Source: Channa striata
Lineage: Eukaryota; Chordata; Actinopteri; Anabantiformes; Channidae
Assembly (NCBI GenBank): GCA_033026295.1
Contig: CM065173.1
Coordinates: 11,036,517-11,100,516, forward strand
Direction of reading: 5' to 3'
Length of the DNA: 64,000 nt
In this document: in pieces, positions 35,381-45,788 of the stretch
How the letters are laid out: each line of letters begins with the position of its first letter
Numbering within the stretch: the first letter of the stretch is position 1
Position numbers and translations under genes: made by a program
The notes under the pieces: generated by a model
Told to the model about the DNA's origin: nothing
Database searches by the model: none
What the model saw: the letters and a program-made list of their open reading frames with translations, nothing else

Positions 35381-36339
35381 CAGTTTCCATGCTGATAGAG
35401 TGATGTAACTTTTCCCTTGTTGGATGCTGTCTTGGTTTGTCCACGCTTCCCTGCTGATACATAAACTACTGCCCTTTGGGGATAATAAAATCATTTTCAC
35501 AATTTTGAGTTAAGATCTGACAAAAAAAGGAAATCGTTGTTCTATAAAACATTTTTTAACCCAAAAAATGAAACCAGCATTACCAACTGTTTATGGTCTA
35601 TCAGTAAAGAACCTGATAAAAAAAAAAAAAAAAACAGGTTCTGGACATTTATGCTCTGAAAAATTGGTGACTAATGGTCATATTAACAAAAGGCACATGG
35701 TTGTAGAAAGGGACTTGTAGAGCTAGCAACCGTCATACAGTATGTGTGTGACCTCTGACACAACACTTCCTGTCTCGGATGTCTCCTCATTTCTCTGGCT
35801 GGGTTTCCACACGTTCCCTTTAGAAATGAGAATATGTGAGGAATGTTGCAGCCTCAGCTTCTGAGCCTCTAAAACATGATATTGACAAACATTAGATCTG
35901 AAATGTGGTAATTTATTTTTAAAAACACATTTTGCAAAATGCATTCATCAGCATGGGGCTTTTAATGGCCCCGTTTTTATTCAGTGGTTTCTGACTTTAT
36001 TGATGAACTGACTGATTTTGTTACTTTTATAATCATCTTTCTTCTCAGATTGTTTACTTCACAGCATTGTTGCTGTTATTATTGTTGAGACTGGAGCTAT
36101 TCATCACTGTGTTTACTCCACAGTGTTATAATGTGTATGTACAGTATGTGTAACTGTGCATGTGGTCATCTAATTCATATGTGACACTTACATCATCCAT
36201 TTTTCATGTTCACCCAGTAGTCAGGCTGCTTTCATCATGTTTTCTTGTTATTTTATGTTCTTTACTAAATTAATTTTTTCCCTTTCCTCAGCTTGTTTAC
36301 TCCTGCTGCTTCGTTAGCCTTCACAGTAACTGTTGTTGT
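35381..36339. other. non-coding DNA, possible second LINE tail and a poly(A) run
   Basis: 35450-35500 ends with ccctttggggataataaaatc, similar to a 3' tail common in fish retroposons. 35618-35634 is a 17-base A homopolymer. Nothing else is recognised. Confidence 0.4.
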
Positions 36340-36690
36340 TGTGGCACCGCTGGCAGCCGTGCAATTAAAGTAGGTTATAATGTGAATTTTAATGGAGAGG
36401 TACTTCATGAGCCATTTGTTTATATTACCTCATCTCTGTCAAAGTCTGAGCGTAGCCTGCAACATTTCCCTAAGCAATTATGCTAAATGTTACCCCCGGT
36501 GATACGTTTTTGGATTAGCTGTGCCTCCGAGGAAAAACTATGACATACCCTTGGATTTATGTTATTTGTGTTTCTCTAATTGGGGGTAAATCTGGTCAAA
36601 ATCTTTTAACGTATATCCACCCTGCCGCTTGAAATTGGAGCGCTCACATCTGGTTGCAATTTGTTATTTTTTGTTTGATAGTGATAATCA
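36340..36690. other. candidate conserved non-coding element (enhancer-like)
   Basis: A 350-base non-repetitive, non-coding block with evenly mixed base composition. It is dense in homeodomain/POU-type words (GCAATTATGCTAAATG, TCTAATTGGGGG, TGGATTAGC) and a CAAAGTC/TTTGTT type motif. No open frame crosses it. In texture it resembles vertebrate developmental enhancers. The region after it (36700-36830) is purine-rich. Confidence 0.3.
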
Positions 36691-37550
36691 GTAGAAAGCA
36701 ATGAAAGAGTCAGAAAAAGACAGAAAGTGAGAGACAGACCAGAACATATATGGGGCTGAACAGTGCAGAAAGATACAACGAGAAATAATAAGGAGGAATA
36801 AGAAGAGGGAAAGGTTAACGTAAAAACGTTTTAAAGTTCGGCTCAAACACATGATTACAGTTTTACAGCTGGGGTCGATTATACATTTGATTCTTTATTC
36901 CTGTTTGGCCTTTTTGTCACACAGAAACATGACACAGTCTAAAACAGCACATGCGCACAACACATGTCGACATGCAGACAAGTAGGAGACAAAGGAAAAA
37001 GAAAATATAAAAGAAATCACAAATGCTACATACGTTCCTGTCCTTCTATATAGTCAAGTAACAATGTCTGCTCAAGGTTTTAATCTGATTCTCAAGAACA
37101 AAAAACAAAAAACAAAAATTTGAAAGTCCAACATCTGGAGCTGGTCTTCTTGTTTATGCACCAGCAGCTGCTAATAAATTTAACCATTTCATGTTTTCAC
37201 GTTTTATGTTTAATGCATGCACACACAGTCCTGTATTTACACGCCTTTCACCCACAGACGCACACTAATGAATTATATGTCCCTTATTTTGTTCCTGCTG
37301 ATTTGTTGTGTTGGTCACGTCTTCTTTTTGATGGAGTAAGACATAAAGTTCTTTCTTTCCCCTTATTTTCTGTCTTACAGATATTATCCATCCTGTCCTA
37401 TCACTCTTCTTATCAGCTGATCATTATGGAGCTTTCATATGATGAATGATTTTTCTTTTTCTAAAGAAAGATACTCCTCTTTTTGTGTTGCATGTGTTGC
37501 CTCAAAGTGCCTCATAAATCAAATGGAGAATGTATTGAAATGAACTGGAA
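36691..37550. other. non-coding DNA, purine-rich start
   Basis: A GA-rich patch at 36700-36830 and an (AAAAC)n patch near 37098-37116. A 109-codon plus-strand open frame (37120-37449) is unsupported. Confidence 0.5.
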
Positions 37551-38110
37551 CCAGAGGAGGATGAAGTACTCCAAGACCTTACAATAAGGTACTTTAATAA
37601 ATGTATCCAGTGAAATTTCTACTCAAGTAAAAATAAATAAGCAAATGATTTATATTTTACTCAATGTATTAAAGTAAAAGTACTTGACTATTTTTTTCTC
37701 TGTCCTTTTCTCTGGACCAGTGCCGTTTCTTGGACATTGGACTAATTAATAGTAATAGACAGAAATTATGAGTCAAAGATCTGATGCTTTTTTCATTTTT
37801 ATTTCTAAACCACCTTTGTCTGGGGTAGGCAATGCCAAGTTCAGGAGGCCAAAGAGTAAAATTACTGCAAATCAGCTGACGTTGAGTTCTGCTAATATGT
37901 CAAAAAAGTCTTTAAAATAAGACCATGGAAGGAAATGTGAAAATGTGTTTTATTATGAAATGTGTGACGTGATTGTAATGTGCAATGCAACTTATTAGAA
38001 ATGTATTGGAGTAAAATGTCTGGTCTTGTAGTGCACTAAAAGTCATTGTAGTCATAAAATCTACTTAAAATACAGATGTCTAAAAAATGTACTTAAGTAC
38101 TTTATAGTAT
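37551..38110 (+). repeat. dispersed fish repeat with 'aagtaaaagtacttg' motifs
   Basis: Begins ccagaggaggatgaagtactcc and contains ctactcaagtaaaaa, attaaagtaaaagtacttgac, ggacagaaattatgag, ggagtaaaatgtctgg and a terminal acttaagtacttta. The order and spacing match a common dispersed fish repeat of about 550 bp that I recall ('ccagaggtgg..agtact ... aagtaaaagtact'). Its imperfect terminal symmetry suggests a non-autonomous DNA element, but I do not know its formal class. Confidence 0.6.
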
Positions 38111-40024
38111 ATAGGTTATAGGCCACATACTGCCTGCCAACATTGTCATACCACCGGTTGTTTCTTTAGTTAAAGTTCTTTAGCCAACCCCCTTTTCCCC
38201 AAATTCTAACCATAAGCATGTGTCTTTTTTTTAAGACACGTGCGTAACATCACATGTGAATATGAACAAGTGAACCTGCGGGTATGTTGAGCAGGTATCT
38301 ACCGGCCTATAACTATAAAGCATAACAACAGACAATAACGATTTAGGACATTAACGTGGGCGGTTACATTGTGCTGGAGTCAGTCGGTCCGTTTTATTTG
38401 CCTGTGCCATTTTCTTCTGACGGTTTTTGTTGCACTAAGATTTTAGATATAGCCTTATAATCAGCAGATGTTACAAAGATTACATAGTCATATTTTCCTG
38501 GCCTTAGTAAACTGCGAGCTCAGTTTACCAGTATGCATAGTTTGTGATTGACTTGTAACTACGGAGCATGAGAAGCAAAAATGGTTTCCCCCCTTAACGT
38601 TTGAGGAAGAATAGGTTTGGACAGAGAACCTCTCATGAGTAATAAAGTTTTTTATCCGTCACAGACTGCATGCGGCCTCTGTTAACGTCTCTGATTTGCC
38701 AACCAGACCTACCACAAAGAAATTGAGAAATTACAATCTGATCCCAAGTGATAAGCAAAGTTACTGGAGGTTTAAATATCAGCGTGTTCTCCACCACCTG
38801 CTCCACACAGCGAGATGTCGTGCAGCTGGAGCTTCTCTAAATATGTTGGTTGCTGTGTCAAGAATATGATCAGTCCTTTGATTCAGCAGATAGTTGCTGG
38901 GCTGCTGATGTAAACTAACCTCTCCCACGTCTTCGAGTGATAGAGTAACCATTGACTGGGTGGTCAGGAAAGTCCCCCACTGGAGATATCCGATATCTAA
39001 TAAATGGGGCAGAAATCCTGTTTTGTGTCTGGTTATTTCATCTCGTCACCTCCTTCTTGAAATTATAGTACTAAATGTCTCTTATTTGTATCCTGTTCTC
39101 CCTGGTGTCTGTCTCCATTTCAAGTACTAATGTTACTGGAGGCAGAATATGTGCCTCAAAAATATCTAATAATACCATTTTTCAAATAATCAGCTTCACA
39201 ATTTTTGCCATTTTAGTTTATTATTGGCTCGCATGTCTCACTTTGTTATGCGTATCCCTGCCAATCAGATTGCAGAGTGACATACCGGCATTAATGATTC
39301 CAGTAATGCTTTGCACAGTTTCTGGAAGTGCACTGAGGAACCTCATTTGCCTGAACGGACCAATAGTTACTGAGAATATAATGCTGAATGCCCATGACAT
39401 GAGCTGGCGGTTACACTGCCTGCATGTGGTGGCGTCAATGAGAACAACCCTCCATCAGCGCTTTTGTTGTAACCTATTGTCTAAGAATTGCCTCATGAAA
39501 CGATGGTTATGAACTGAATACGACACTGAAGTAAATACTGGACCGAAAGAGTCTCAGTAGAGTCTTTTTGGTTTCACAACTTTTACTTCAAGCCTCATTC
39601 TGAAATCGGAATGACATGTTCCTGGCCGCTTTGGCTCCTAGAATCCTTGAGTCTTTGCTCTGTAGACAACCTGTTGCTCTAGGTGGCGTCTCGTCTAAAG
39701 ATTTGTCCATTGTCTTGTGTCTTAGAAGGATTGTGCCTAAAGGGAGGCTCGTAATTAAACAAGCCACTGAGTTTTTATTTGTCCATTCTTGGACCGTTTT
39801 TAGAGAACAATAGCTCTCAGTCTTGGGATTTTGACTATCATCTATGTATGGTATCATATCTGAAGCTACATGTTCTGAACATACAGTAAAGACACTGTGC
39901 CAGCATCACACTGTATAGTTGAGGATTTAGGTTTCTCCATCACAACCATAAATTTATTTATCAAGGACCTTGGCCAACCTGAGGGCCTCTCGAAGTTGTC
40001 ATTTTCATTTATCGTTTATATTTG
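38111..40024. other. non-coding DNA with one 145-codon open frame
   Basis: The plus-strand open frame 39075-39512 has two hydrophobic stretches (IISFTIFAILVYYWLACLTL and one further on). It shows no recognised family, and about one frame of this length is expected by chance. GT-rich words are absent and no splice signals stand out. Confidence 0.45.
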
Positions 40025-40090
40025 GAACACGTGAAGCCCTTTGAGGCTTTAATTGTGATGGAGGCCAGTACAAATAAACTTGACTGATGT
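40025..40090 (+). mobile_element. retroposon 3'-tail-like fragment
   Basis: gaagccctttgaggctttaattgtgatggaggc...gtacaaataaacttgact resembles the end of a fish retroposon ('aagccctttgagactgtgatt...gctatacaaataaacttgact'). If correct, decayed LINE sequence could extend upstream, but no reverse-transcriptase motif is visible. Confidence 0.4.
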
Positions 40091-41196
40091 ATTACAGTTC
40101 TGCAGTTTAGAAAGATACGTTACAGGCTCGTTGGCGTTGGGATCACCTTTGAATCAAAAGTCCTAATACATACACACACATCAGTCACTAGCAAAATTAT
40201 ATGTTTGTGTGACATCATTAATGCTGAAAATATGTTACTAGTTATTACATGTAAGGTTTTGGGGTTTTTTTTTCGTTATAATAGTGCCAATTTATTTCTT
40301 TTTACTTTTTTCTTCACCTATTGGATTCATCGTGTCACACTGCAGCCTTTACTGAGTTCAAAATGAAAATATCTCCATCACACATGCAGTAAAAGCTGTC
40401 AACCATTGCCTATGCCTATGTAAGGCAAATTTGGACCTTTATCCATGAATTCTGGTGATAGTCTAGTTTGTTACACTATTTAAACCAACATCTGAACTTC
40501 AACAAAACCCAGTAGATCAAGCGTGATGCTGAATCCTTTATTTAGTAGTTGTTTGGAAGTGGACTGATGAATATTTGCATTTTCTAAATGTCAGCCCAAA
40601 GACTGCTTCTTGATCTCATCAATTCTCAAAGTAATCACCATCCATTGTTTTCGCAAGCAGCTCAGTGACATAAACTGGGAAATTTATAATAGTTGACCAG
40701 TATGAATGTTGTGTTTACTGCAGAGTTTACTGCAATTTATATGATTATTTATTAAAGAACACACACACAACAGAATAGAGCAAACAAAATCAGACATCAA
40801 TACACTCGAAGAACATGTCAGACAACAGGTGGGAGATGTGTGTTTGTGTGCTTTACCTGGGAGTGAACACATACGTGTACAGTGATGGTTGCGTGTTGTG
40901 TGTTAGCAGGTGGTGCATGTGTGGGTTTTCAGTTTGACTTCTCATTATTTACATTTGTGTAAAGCACAAACATTTCCTTGCTATGGGGCCTGTGTCACTC
41001 AACACACGCAGAATTAGAAAAGTTATGTTTACACACTGAGTGCGTGTGTGTGTGTGTGACAAGCATAATGGCGTGTGTGTTTTCCTTTGTTTGTATATAT
41101 CTAAAGACTGTGAATGTGTATGCGTGCAATGTGGAGTTCCACGTGTGTGTGTATGTGCGTGTGTGTGTGAGCAAGCCTCCTGTTTTACGTTCACAG
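40091..41196. other. non-coding DNA with GT patches
   Basis: GT-rich low-complexity patches at about 41040-41060 and 41143-41170. Nothing else recognised. Confidence 0.5.
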
Positions 41197-41316
41197 AAAT
41201 ACAGCTTTGAAATTGAGCCAAAAGAATGGGAAGAAAAAAAAGCGGCTTTAAAAAACAACAATAATTTCAGCTGCGATGGAAACATCATTAGTCATCCAGA
41301 CATCAGTGCACATTAA
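41197..41316 (+). CDS. candidate terminal coding exon, unknown protein
   Basis: A strong acceptor (cctcctgttttacgttcacag) precedes 39 codons ending at TAA. The phase-0 reading starts KYSFEIEPKEWEEKKAALKN and ends SHPDISAH, an acidic/lysine-rich helix-like segment followed by a polar tail. An ATTAAA hexamer directly follows the stop. A second frame is open for 17 codons, so the reading frame is not certain. No upstream partner exon or family is recognised. Confidence 0.2.
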   Translation, partial: KYSFEIEPKEWEEKKAALKNNNNFSCDGNIISHPDISAH

Positions 41317-43023
41317 ATCTTTTTCTAGGAGAGACGGCTAGAGGAGCCATCATTCTTAAAAAAACATTTTCCTGTACAAATGTTATGACAAGCACATCAT
41401 TTTTCACATATTTTTAATAGCGCAAAAAGTCTTGAATATTCCATCTTGGTGAAGATTATCTGTTGGTGTGGCTTTTTGACAAAGTGCCAACATTTACAAC
41501 GGCTTTGACCTTTCCGGCTGCAGTGCCTCCCTCCATCCTCTCTGCTCACCTTTCCTATGGCAGCCGTCCTGTGTGTTTCTCACCTCTGTAGCTGTGTTTG
41601 TGTCTGTGTCTGTGTCTTAATTCCTCTTCCCTCTTCTACCTTCTCCCTCTCATCCTTTTCCCTCTCTTCCTATTTTTTCTTCCAGCTCTAACTGCGACTC
41701 TCTTACTTCCTCCCCTGATTTATCTCGTCGGCCGTTCTTCCTGTTCTTTTTCTCCTCTCATTTGTTAACTTCTTTCTCCCCCTCCCCCTTGTACTCACAT
41801 TTCTGCTCTTGTAAAATCATAAAACAGCAATCATTTGTTCTTTGCTGCAGGCAACTCAAAGGACAAAAAAACTGAGAAAACACAGATTCAGGGACAAAGT
41901 CAGTGGAAGATACTTCCAAATCACACCCATTCTAGATATTTTCTTTACATTGAAACTAAATTATTTGATTTATTAAGGGCATTTTAACTTGAAAGACAGA
42001 CAAACTCACAGAGATGCAACAGGAGAAACAAATGTATGGAGAGAAAAAGAAAAAGCTCCCTTAGATCTTTTCACATGCAGCCACACTCCCAGTAATCTGA
42101 GCACTTGATTGAGGATGCTTCGTGTGATTGGTGTAACGTTAGCCTTTGTGACCTCCCAAAGCACTTAACCGAAAAGGAAATGACCACCACACTCTGGGCA
42201 ATTTGTGCCAATTAACTACCATGGCAACCACTGATGTACAGGTATCAGCTGTCCTTTAATCAGGCCATGGAGAACGTTTCAGTTAATACGGAGAAACGTG
42301 AGAATTCATGTGCACACGCAAATGCACACGGAGCTGCGGCTCTGGTGATGAGCTCACTGAGGAAAAACAGACGTGGGAAAGTAGGATTTCAGCAGTACAT
42401 ACATGTGCAGTTTCATATTTTAACGCGGGTTTACTCGAACAATGTTTCTGAAAACAGAAATGAGCAGCCTCTTGCAAAAATCTATAAAAATACTCTCACA
42501 ATGTTCAAGAGTTGACATGCACATCGGCCCGAAATTTTACAACCTACATTTTATTTTAGTGCCCTGTCTTGGGTGCTTAGATTACATCTTCAGAGCTGGA
42601 ATATCTCATCTGCAGAAGTGCTTTGGTGTTGGTCCCTGAATAACAAAAGCAGGGTTAGTATTGTTATCCTTACTAACAGGGTCAGTGACTTGTCTTACTC
42701 AGGTTGTGCAATGAAAAGGTTCAAAGGCCTGATTTAAATCATCATTTGTGTATCTAACTCTCAGAAATGTAATTTTGCTGCCAAGCAGCATTCAGTCACA
42801 AAGATTTACCCAGCCAGCCCTAAACAATAGCCCCCTGTCAGCCTGATCAAACACTGGTAGGAAAACACAGAGTGGATGCGTTCAGGCTTTTTCAGCTAGG
42901 CCGAGTTAGTGGGCGCACACACATCAATGTGCCCCTACACAGACGCACATGCACAATCACAAACACGGCTATACATCAGCTATGCATGCATTCATGCACA
43001 CACTGACGTTATTTCCCCTCTAG
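41317..43023. other. non-coding DNA, CT-rich block and enhancer-like stretch
   Basis: 41510-41800 is strongly pyrimidine-rich on the plus strand. 42060-42240 is a mixed-composition block with ATTGATTG/CAATTAACTA words and a near-consensus RFX X-box (42215-42229), possibly regulatory. A 93-codon open frame at 42234-42515 is unsupported. Confidence 0.4.
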
Positions 43024-43149
43024 TCCCTGCTTCCCTGATGTCGAAGTGGCTTCGCAGGTCGACCCAAAACGCTGGGGCTCTGGGCTGTTTTGGTTCGCTG
43101 GCTGTTTCAGAACGGCCCAGAGCCAAAGTTCACACCAGGGTCGGGCAAA
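43024..43149 (+). CDS. candidate symmetric 126-base exon, unknown protein
   Basis: Acceptor ttatttcccctctag and donor GCAAA/GTGAGG bound a CpG-retaining, GC-rich stretch in an AT-rich, CpG-poor area. In the phase-2/phase-2 reading it gives 41 codons containing two Cys (starts PCFPDVEVASQVDPKRWGSG). A second frame is also open (SLMSKWLRRSTQ...), so the protein is uncertain. CpG retention and symmetric length are the reasons to list it; no family is recognised. Confidence 0.2.
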
Positions 43150-43433
43150 GTGAGGACAAAGTAAAAGCTGAGAAAAACTCTCAAGCCCTCAAGGTTTTCA
43201 GGTATTACACTCACCAACACACAGTGTAAGGAAAGGTTCTGAATCCACCATAGGCGTATCACACTTTTGAGGTTTTTACGCTTCATTAATACGAGGCAGT
43301 TCATTTTGGAAGGCCGTTAAGTTTATTTTCAGAGCTCCAGTTTCCACTGATTTAGCTTTACACTCCTCAAACATTGTGGAACTTTAAATAGAGAGTTACA
43401 GAAGAACAATTTTTTTAGCCCCAAGTCACAGTC

Positions 43434-43450
43434 ACTGAAGTGACTTCAGT
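43434..43450. repeat. perfect 8-bp inverted repeat with one-base spacer
   Basis: ACTGAAGTGACTTCAGT, followed by a partial echo (TTGAATTCAGT). It could be a protein-binding dyad. Nothing nearby explains it. Confidence 0.6.
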
Positions 43451-43669
43451 TGAATTCAGTCCATGATCCTTTTGAAGCCACAGAAAGATTTATTAACCCT
43501 TTTTTTCCCCCACATCTACAGTTGTACGCCCATCGGTGAACAGACTGATGTAAACGAAATGAATTCCACCGCCTGTTGATAGGATCATCAGTCACACACT
43601 CGAGCTTACTGTGCTTCCTGCCTCACAGGAAGGACGGCAGTGACACAAAGACAACAACTGGCTGATTGC

Positions 43670-43696
43670 ACAACAACAACAACAACAACAACAACC
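43670..43696 (+). repeat. (CAA)9 trinucleotide repeat
   Basis: Uninterrupted CAA units. It is the only long trinucleotide run besides the short (TAA)n at 54207-54224. Confidence 0.95.
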
Positions 43697-43914
43697 TACA
43701 TCCTCAAGAATTTATGGCAGGAATCGACAGAGATTCATAAGTTGCATGTACAGTTGCTTGTGGGCCTGGTTGTTACACAAATCGAATGCAGATACATTTT
43801 AGCTCTGTGTATATTTTGTATATCATAGTTGCAAACTGAAGGGATTAAAATGTGAAAGGAAAATGACTGGGAAAGGGTTTTTACAGTTCACCCATACTGA
43901 TAACATGCGAGGCT

Positions 43915-43990
43915 CTGACCTGCCCCCTGGAGCTACTTGGAGTTCAATGACTTTGCCCAAGGACGACCCGCTGTCCACCCTCAGGCACAG
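43915..43990 (+). repeat. decayed copy of the 18530 dispersed repeat
   Basis: ctggagctacttggagttcaatgactttgcccaaggacgac aligns with the ccaggagcaacttggggttc...cttgcccaggtacac core of the copy at 18530-18735. Only the core survives. The minus-strand 131-codon open frame (43823-44218) overlaps it and is therefore not a gene. Confidence 0.45.
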
Positions 43991-44510
43991 TCGTCCCCTT
44001 GTTAACCAGCCGCCTTCTCGGCCGGGCTGGTGTCTTTCTCTCCCACCACATCGTCCGGTCAATTGTTCAGCAGAATGTGAGCATTGAATCGCTGATGCTG
44101 AGTGACACAATGATCCTTGTTCACCAGTGTCTGCCAACAGTTTGAGCAACACTCTGTGACTGTCATTGTAGCACAAACTCTCACACTCTGTCAAACTTGT
44201 TGTGTAATGACTTAACAACTTTTTGTCAATAAACCAACTAACTAAGATTAATATGAGCCATAATTTGAGTCAGTGAGGATCTTCTGTGCAGCCACATGTT
44301 CTAGCTTGCTGGTTTGGCAGTGATACACTAAAATGTTATTCTTGCGAGCCTATTTAACTTAAAGAATATCAATGACAAATGCAAATAAATTTGATTTTAC
44401 ATACATTAAAATACAAGCTTTCTGAATTCAGTGTAATAAACCTAGTATATATACATATAGAATATATTTATTATAGTTAATATTAGCAAACTCCCTTATC
44501 CTTCTGACAC
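43991..44510. other. non-coding DNA
   Basis: AT-rich; TATATA-type low-complexity patches at about 44445-44475. Nothing else recognised. Confidence 0.5.
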
Positions 44511-45075
44511 AGAAAGCTCCACCATATTGGACAGACGTCAGAGTACTGTATCATCCCAACAAACCACCTCCATCTGGGAGGCAGAGCCTTTAGCTATGAA
44601 GCCTGTCTCCTGTGGAACCAGGTCCCAGTTCAGATTTGGGGAACACACTTTTCTTTTTGTTAAAGCTCAGAGTTGGTTATAGTTATTCTGTCTTAAACTG
44701 CTGGGGGACCCCCGATGCAGTGGGCTCCTCCCTCCCCTCTCCCCTGCATTTGTACGTCACCACTGTATGGCATTAACTTTGTGTCTGAAGTTGTGCTTCC
44801 CCTCTCTGTCCCCCCTCGCTCTGTCCCGTCCTGCAGGTGTCCCTGTCTGTGTGTGTTTCCAGTCTGCAGCTACCGGTCCTACCAACCTGCCCAGGGGTTT
44901 GTGGTGGCTTCTTGTGCCTTTTCTTTTCTCTCTCTGTCTCTCTCTCCACTGTGGCCTAAAGTTTGCTCTAAGGGTTTTTCTCCATATCTGTATGGTGCTG
45001 ACTTTAATATGTAAAGTCCCCTTAGATGGCTTTGTTGAGAATTGGCTTTATTTAAATAAAGTTAAATTAAATGCA
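44511..45075 (+). mobile_element. L2/Maui-like LINE 3' end (ORF2 tail, 3'UTR and tail)
   Basis: Near 44560-44630 the plus strand reads NHLHLGGRAFSYEACLLWNQ then VPVQIW, matching the last conserved block of L2-type ORF2 ('GRAFS..AP.LWN.LP..IR'). It continues into a 3'UTR with the 'ctgctgggggaccccc.atgca.tg.gctcctc' segment, a pyrimidine-rich middle, and the terminal 'taaagtccccttagatggctttgttgagaattgg...taaataaagttaaatta' tail. It is 5'-truncated and dead. It shares its tail with the minus-strand fragment at 32395-32560. Confidence 0.75.
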
Positions 45076-45485
45076 AAACTTCAGATATTACTGTATAACC
45101 TTATGGTCTGAATTTTTGGACGTACCACAGTCTGTCTGCATATATATATTCCAACAGTATATTTTGATCTCCTTATATTGACATGAAAATACCTTAAGCT
45201 ACAGCAAACGACATTAAACGAAGAAAAATGCCAACTCCACTTCAAGCCACTCGCACCGATCATCTTTAAGCTGAGCATCTTGTGCATTATGGCGTTTTAT
45301 CATATGTGGTTCCGAGGTCTGTGCCCAACTCCAGCTACACACAGCTCAGGCGCAGCTTATCTGGTGTATTTATCCAGCACTGATCCAGTGTAGCTCTGCC
45401 TGGAAGCTGTAGCCTAGTCAGGAATTCAGAGTTGTGACAAGGTTTACGTTGGCTGAACCGCCTGAAACTGGAGCAGAGTGCTGCA
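45076..45485. other. non-coding DNA
   Basis: Nothing recognised. Confidence 0.5.
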
Positions 45486-45788
45486 ATGCAGTCAAATAAA
45501 TCATATAAAGAGAGGGATGGCACGGGGAAAGACAAGCAAATAGCTTTTTACCAACCAGTGTTTCCAGCAACAGATTTGTTGGCAGGAGACAAAGTGAAGG
45601 AGAGACGGGCAGAGAGAATCACTGACCCAGAGGCAGAAAGAGATAGGGTTCACAAACACCAAATACACGCCAGCTCCTCTTTAAGGGAATTTATAGTAAA
45701 GGCTTTATTTGAAGATCGCATTCCTCGGTGTCATTATGTGGTCAGCGGTTTCATTCATACCTCCAGGCTGTATAGCACCATCAAGTGA
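45486..45788 (+). other. 100-codon open frame with protein-like composition, unidentified
   Basis: ATG-started frame (MQSNKSYKERDGTGKDKQIA ...) ending STIK and TGA. It is rich in charged residues, with a middle segment of Arg/Glu pairs (KERRAERITDPEAERDR). The frame is open for 19 codons upstream of the ATG. The 3' third (about 45690-45790) has few simple repeats and retains CpG. No domain, promoter or splice context is evident, so it could be a micro-gene, an exon, a conserved element or chance. Confidence 0.15.

Noticed and set aside
39075..39512. 145-codon frame with hydrophobic stretches, receptor-like at first glance
   Set aside because: No conserved receptor motif could be placed, and about one frame of this length is expected by chance.
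43823..44218. 131-codon minus-strand frame
   Set aside because: Antisense to a decayed dispersed repeat and lacking splice signals.
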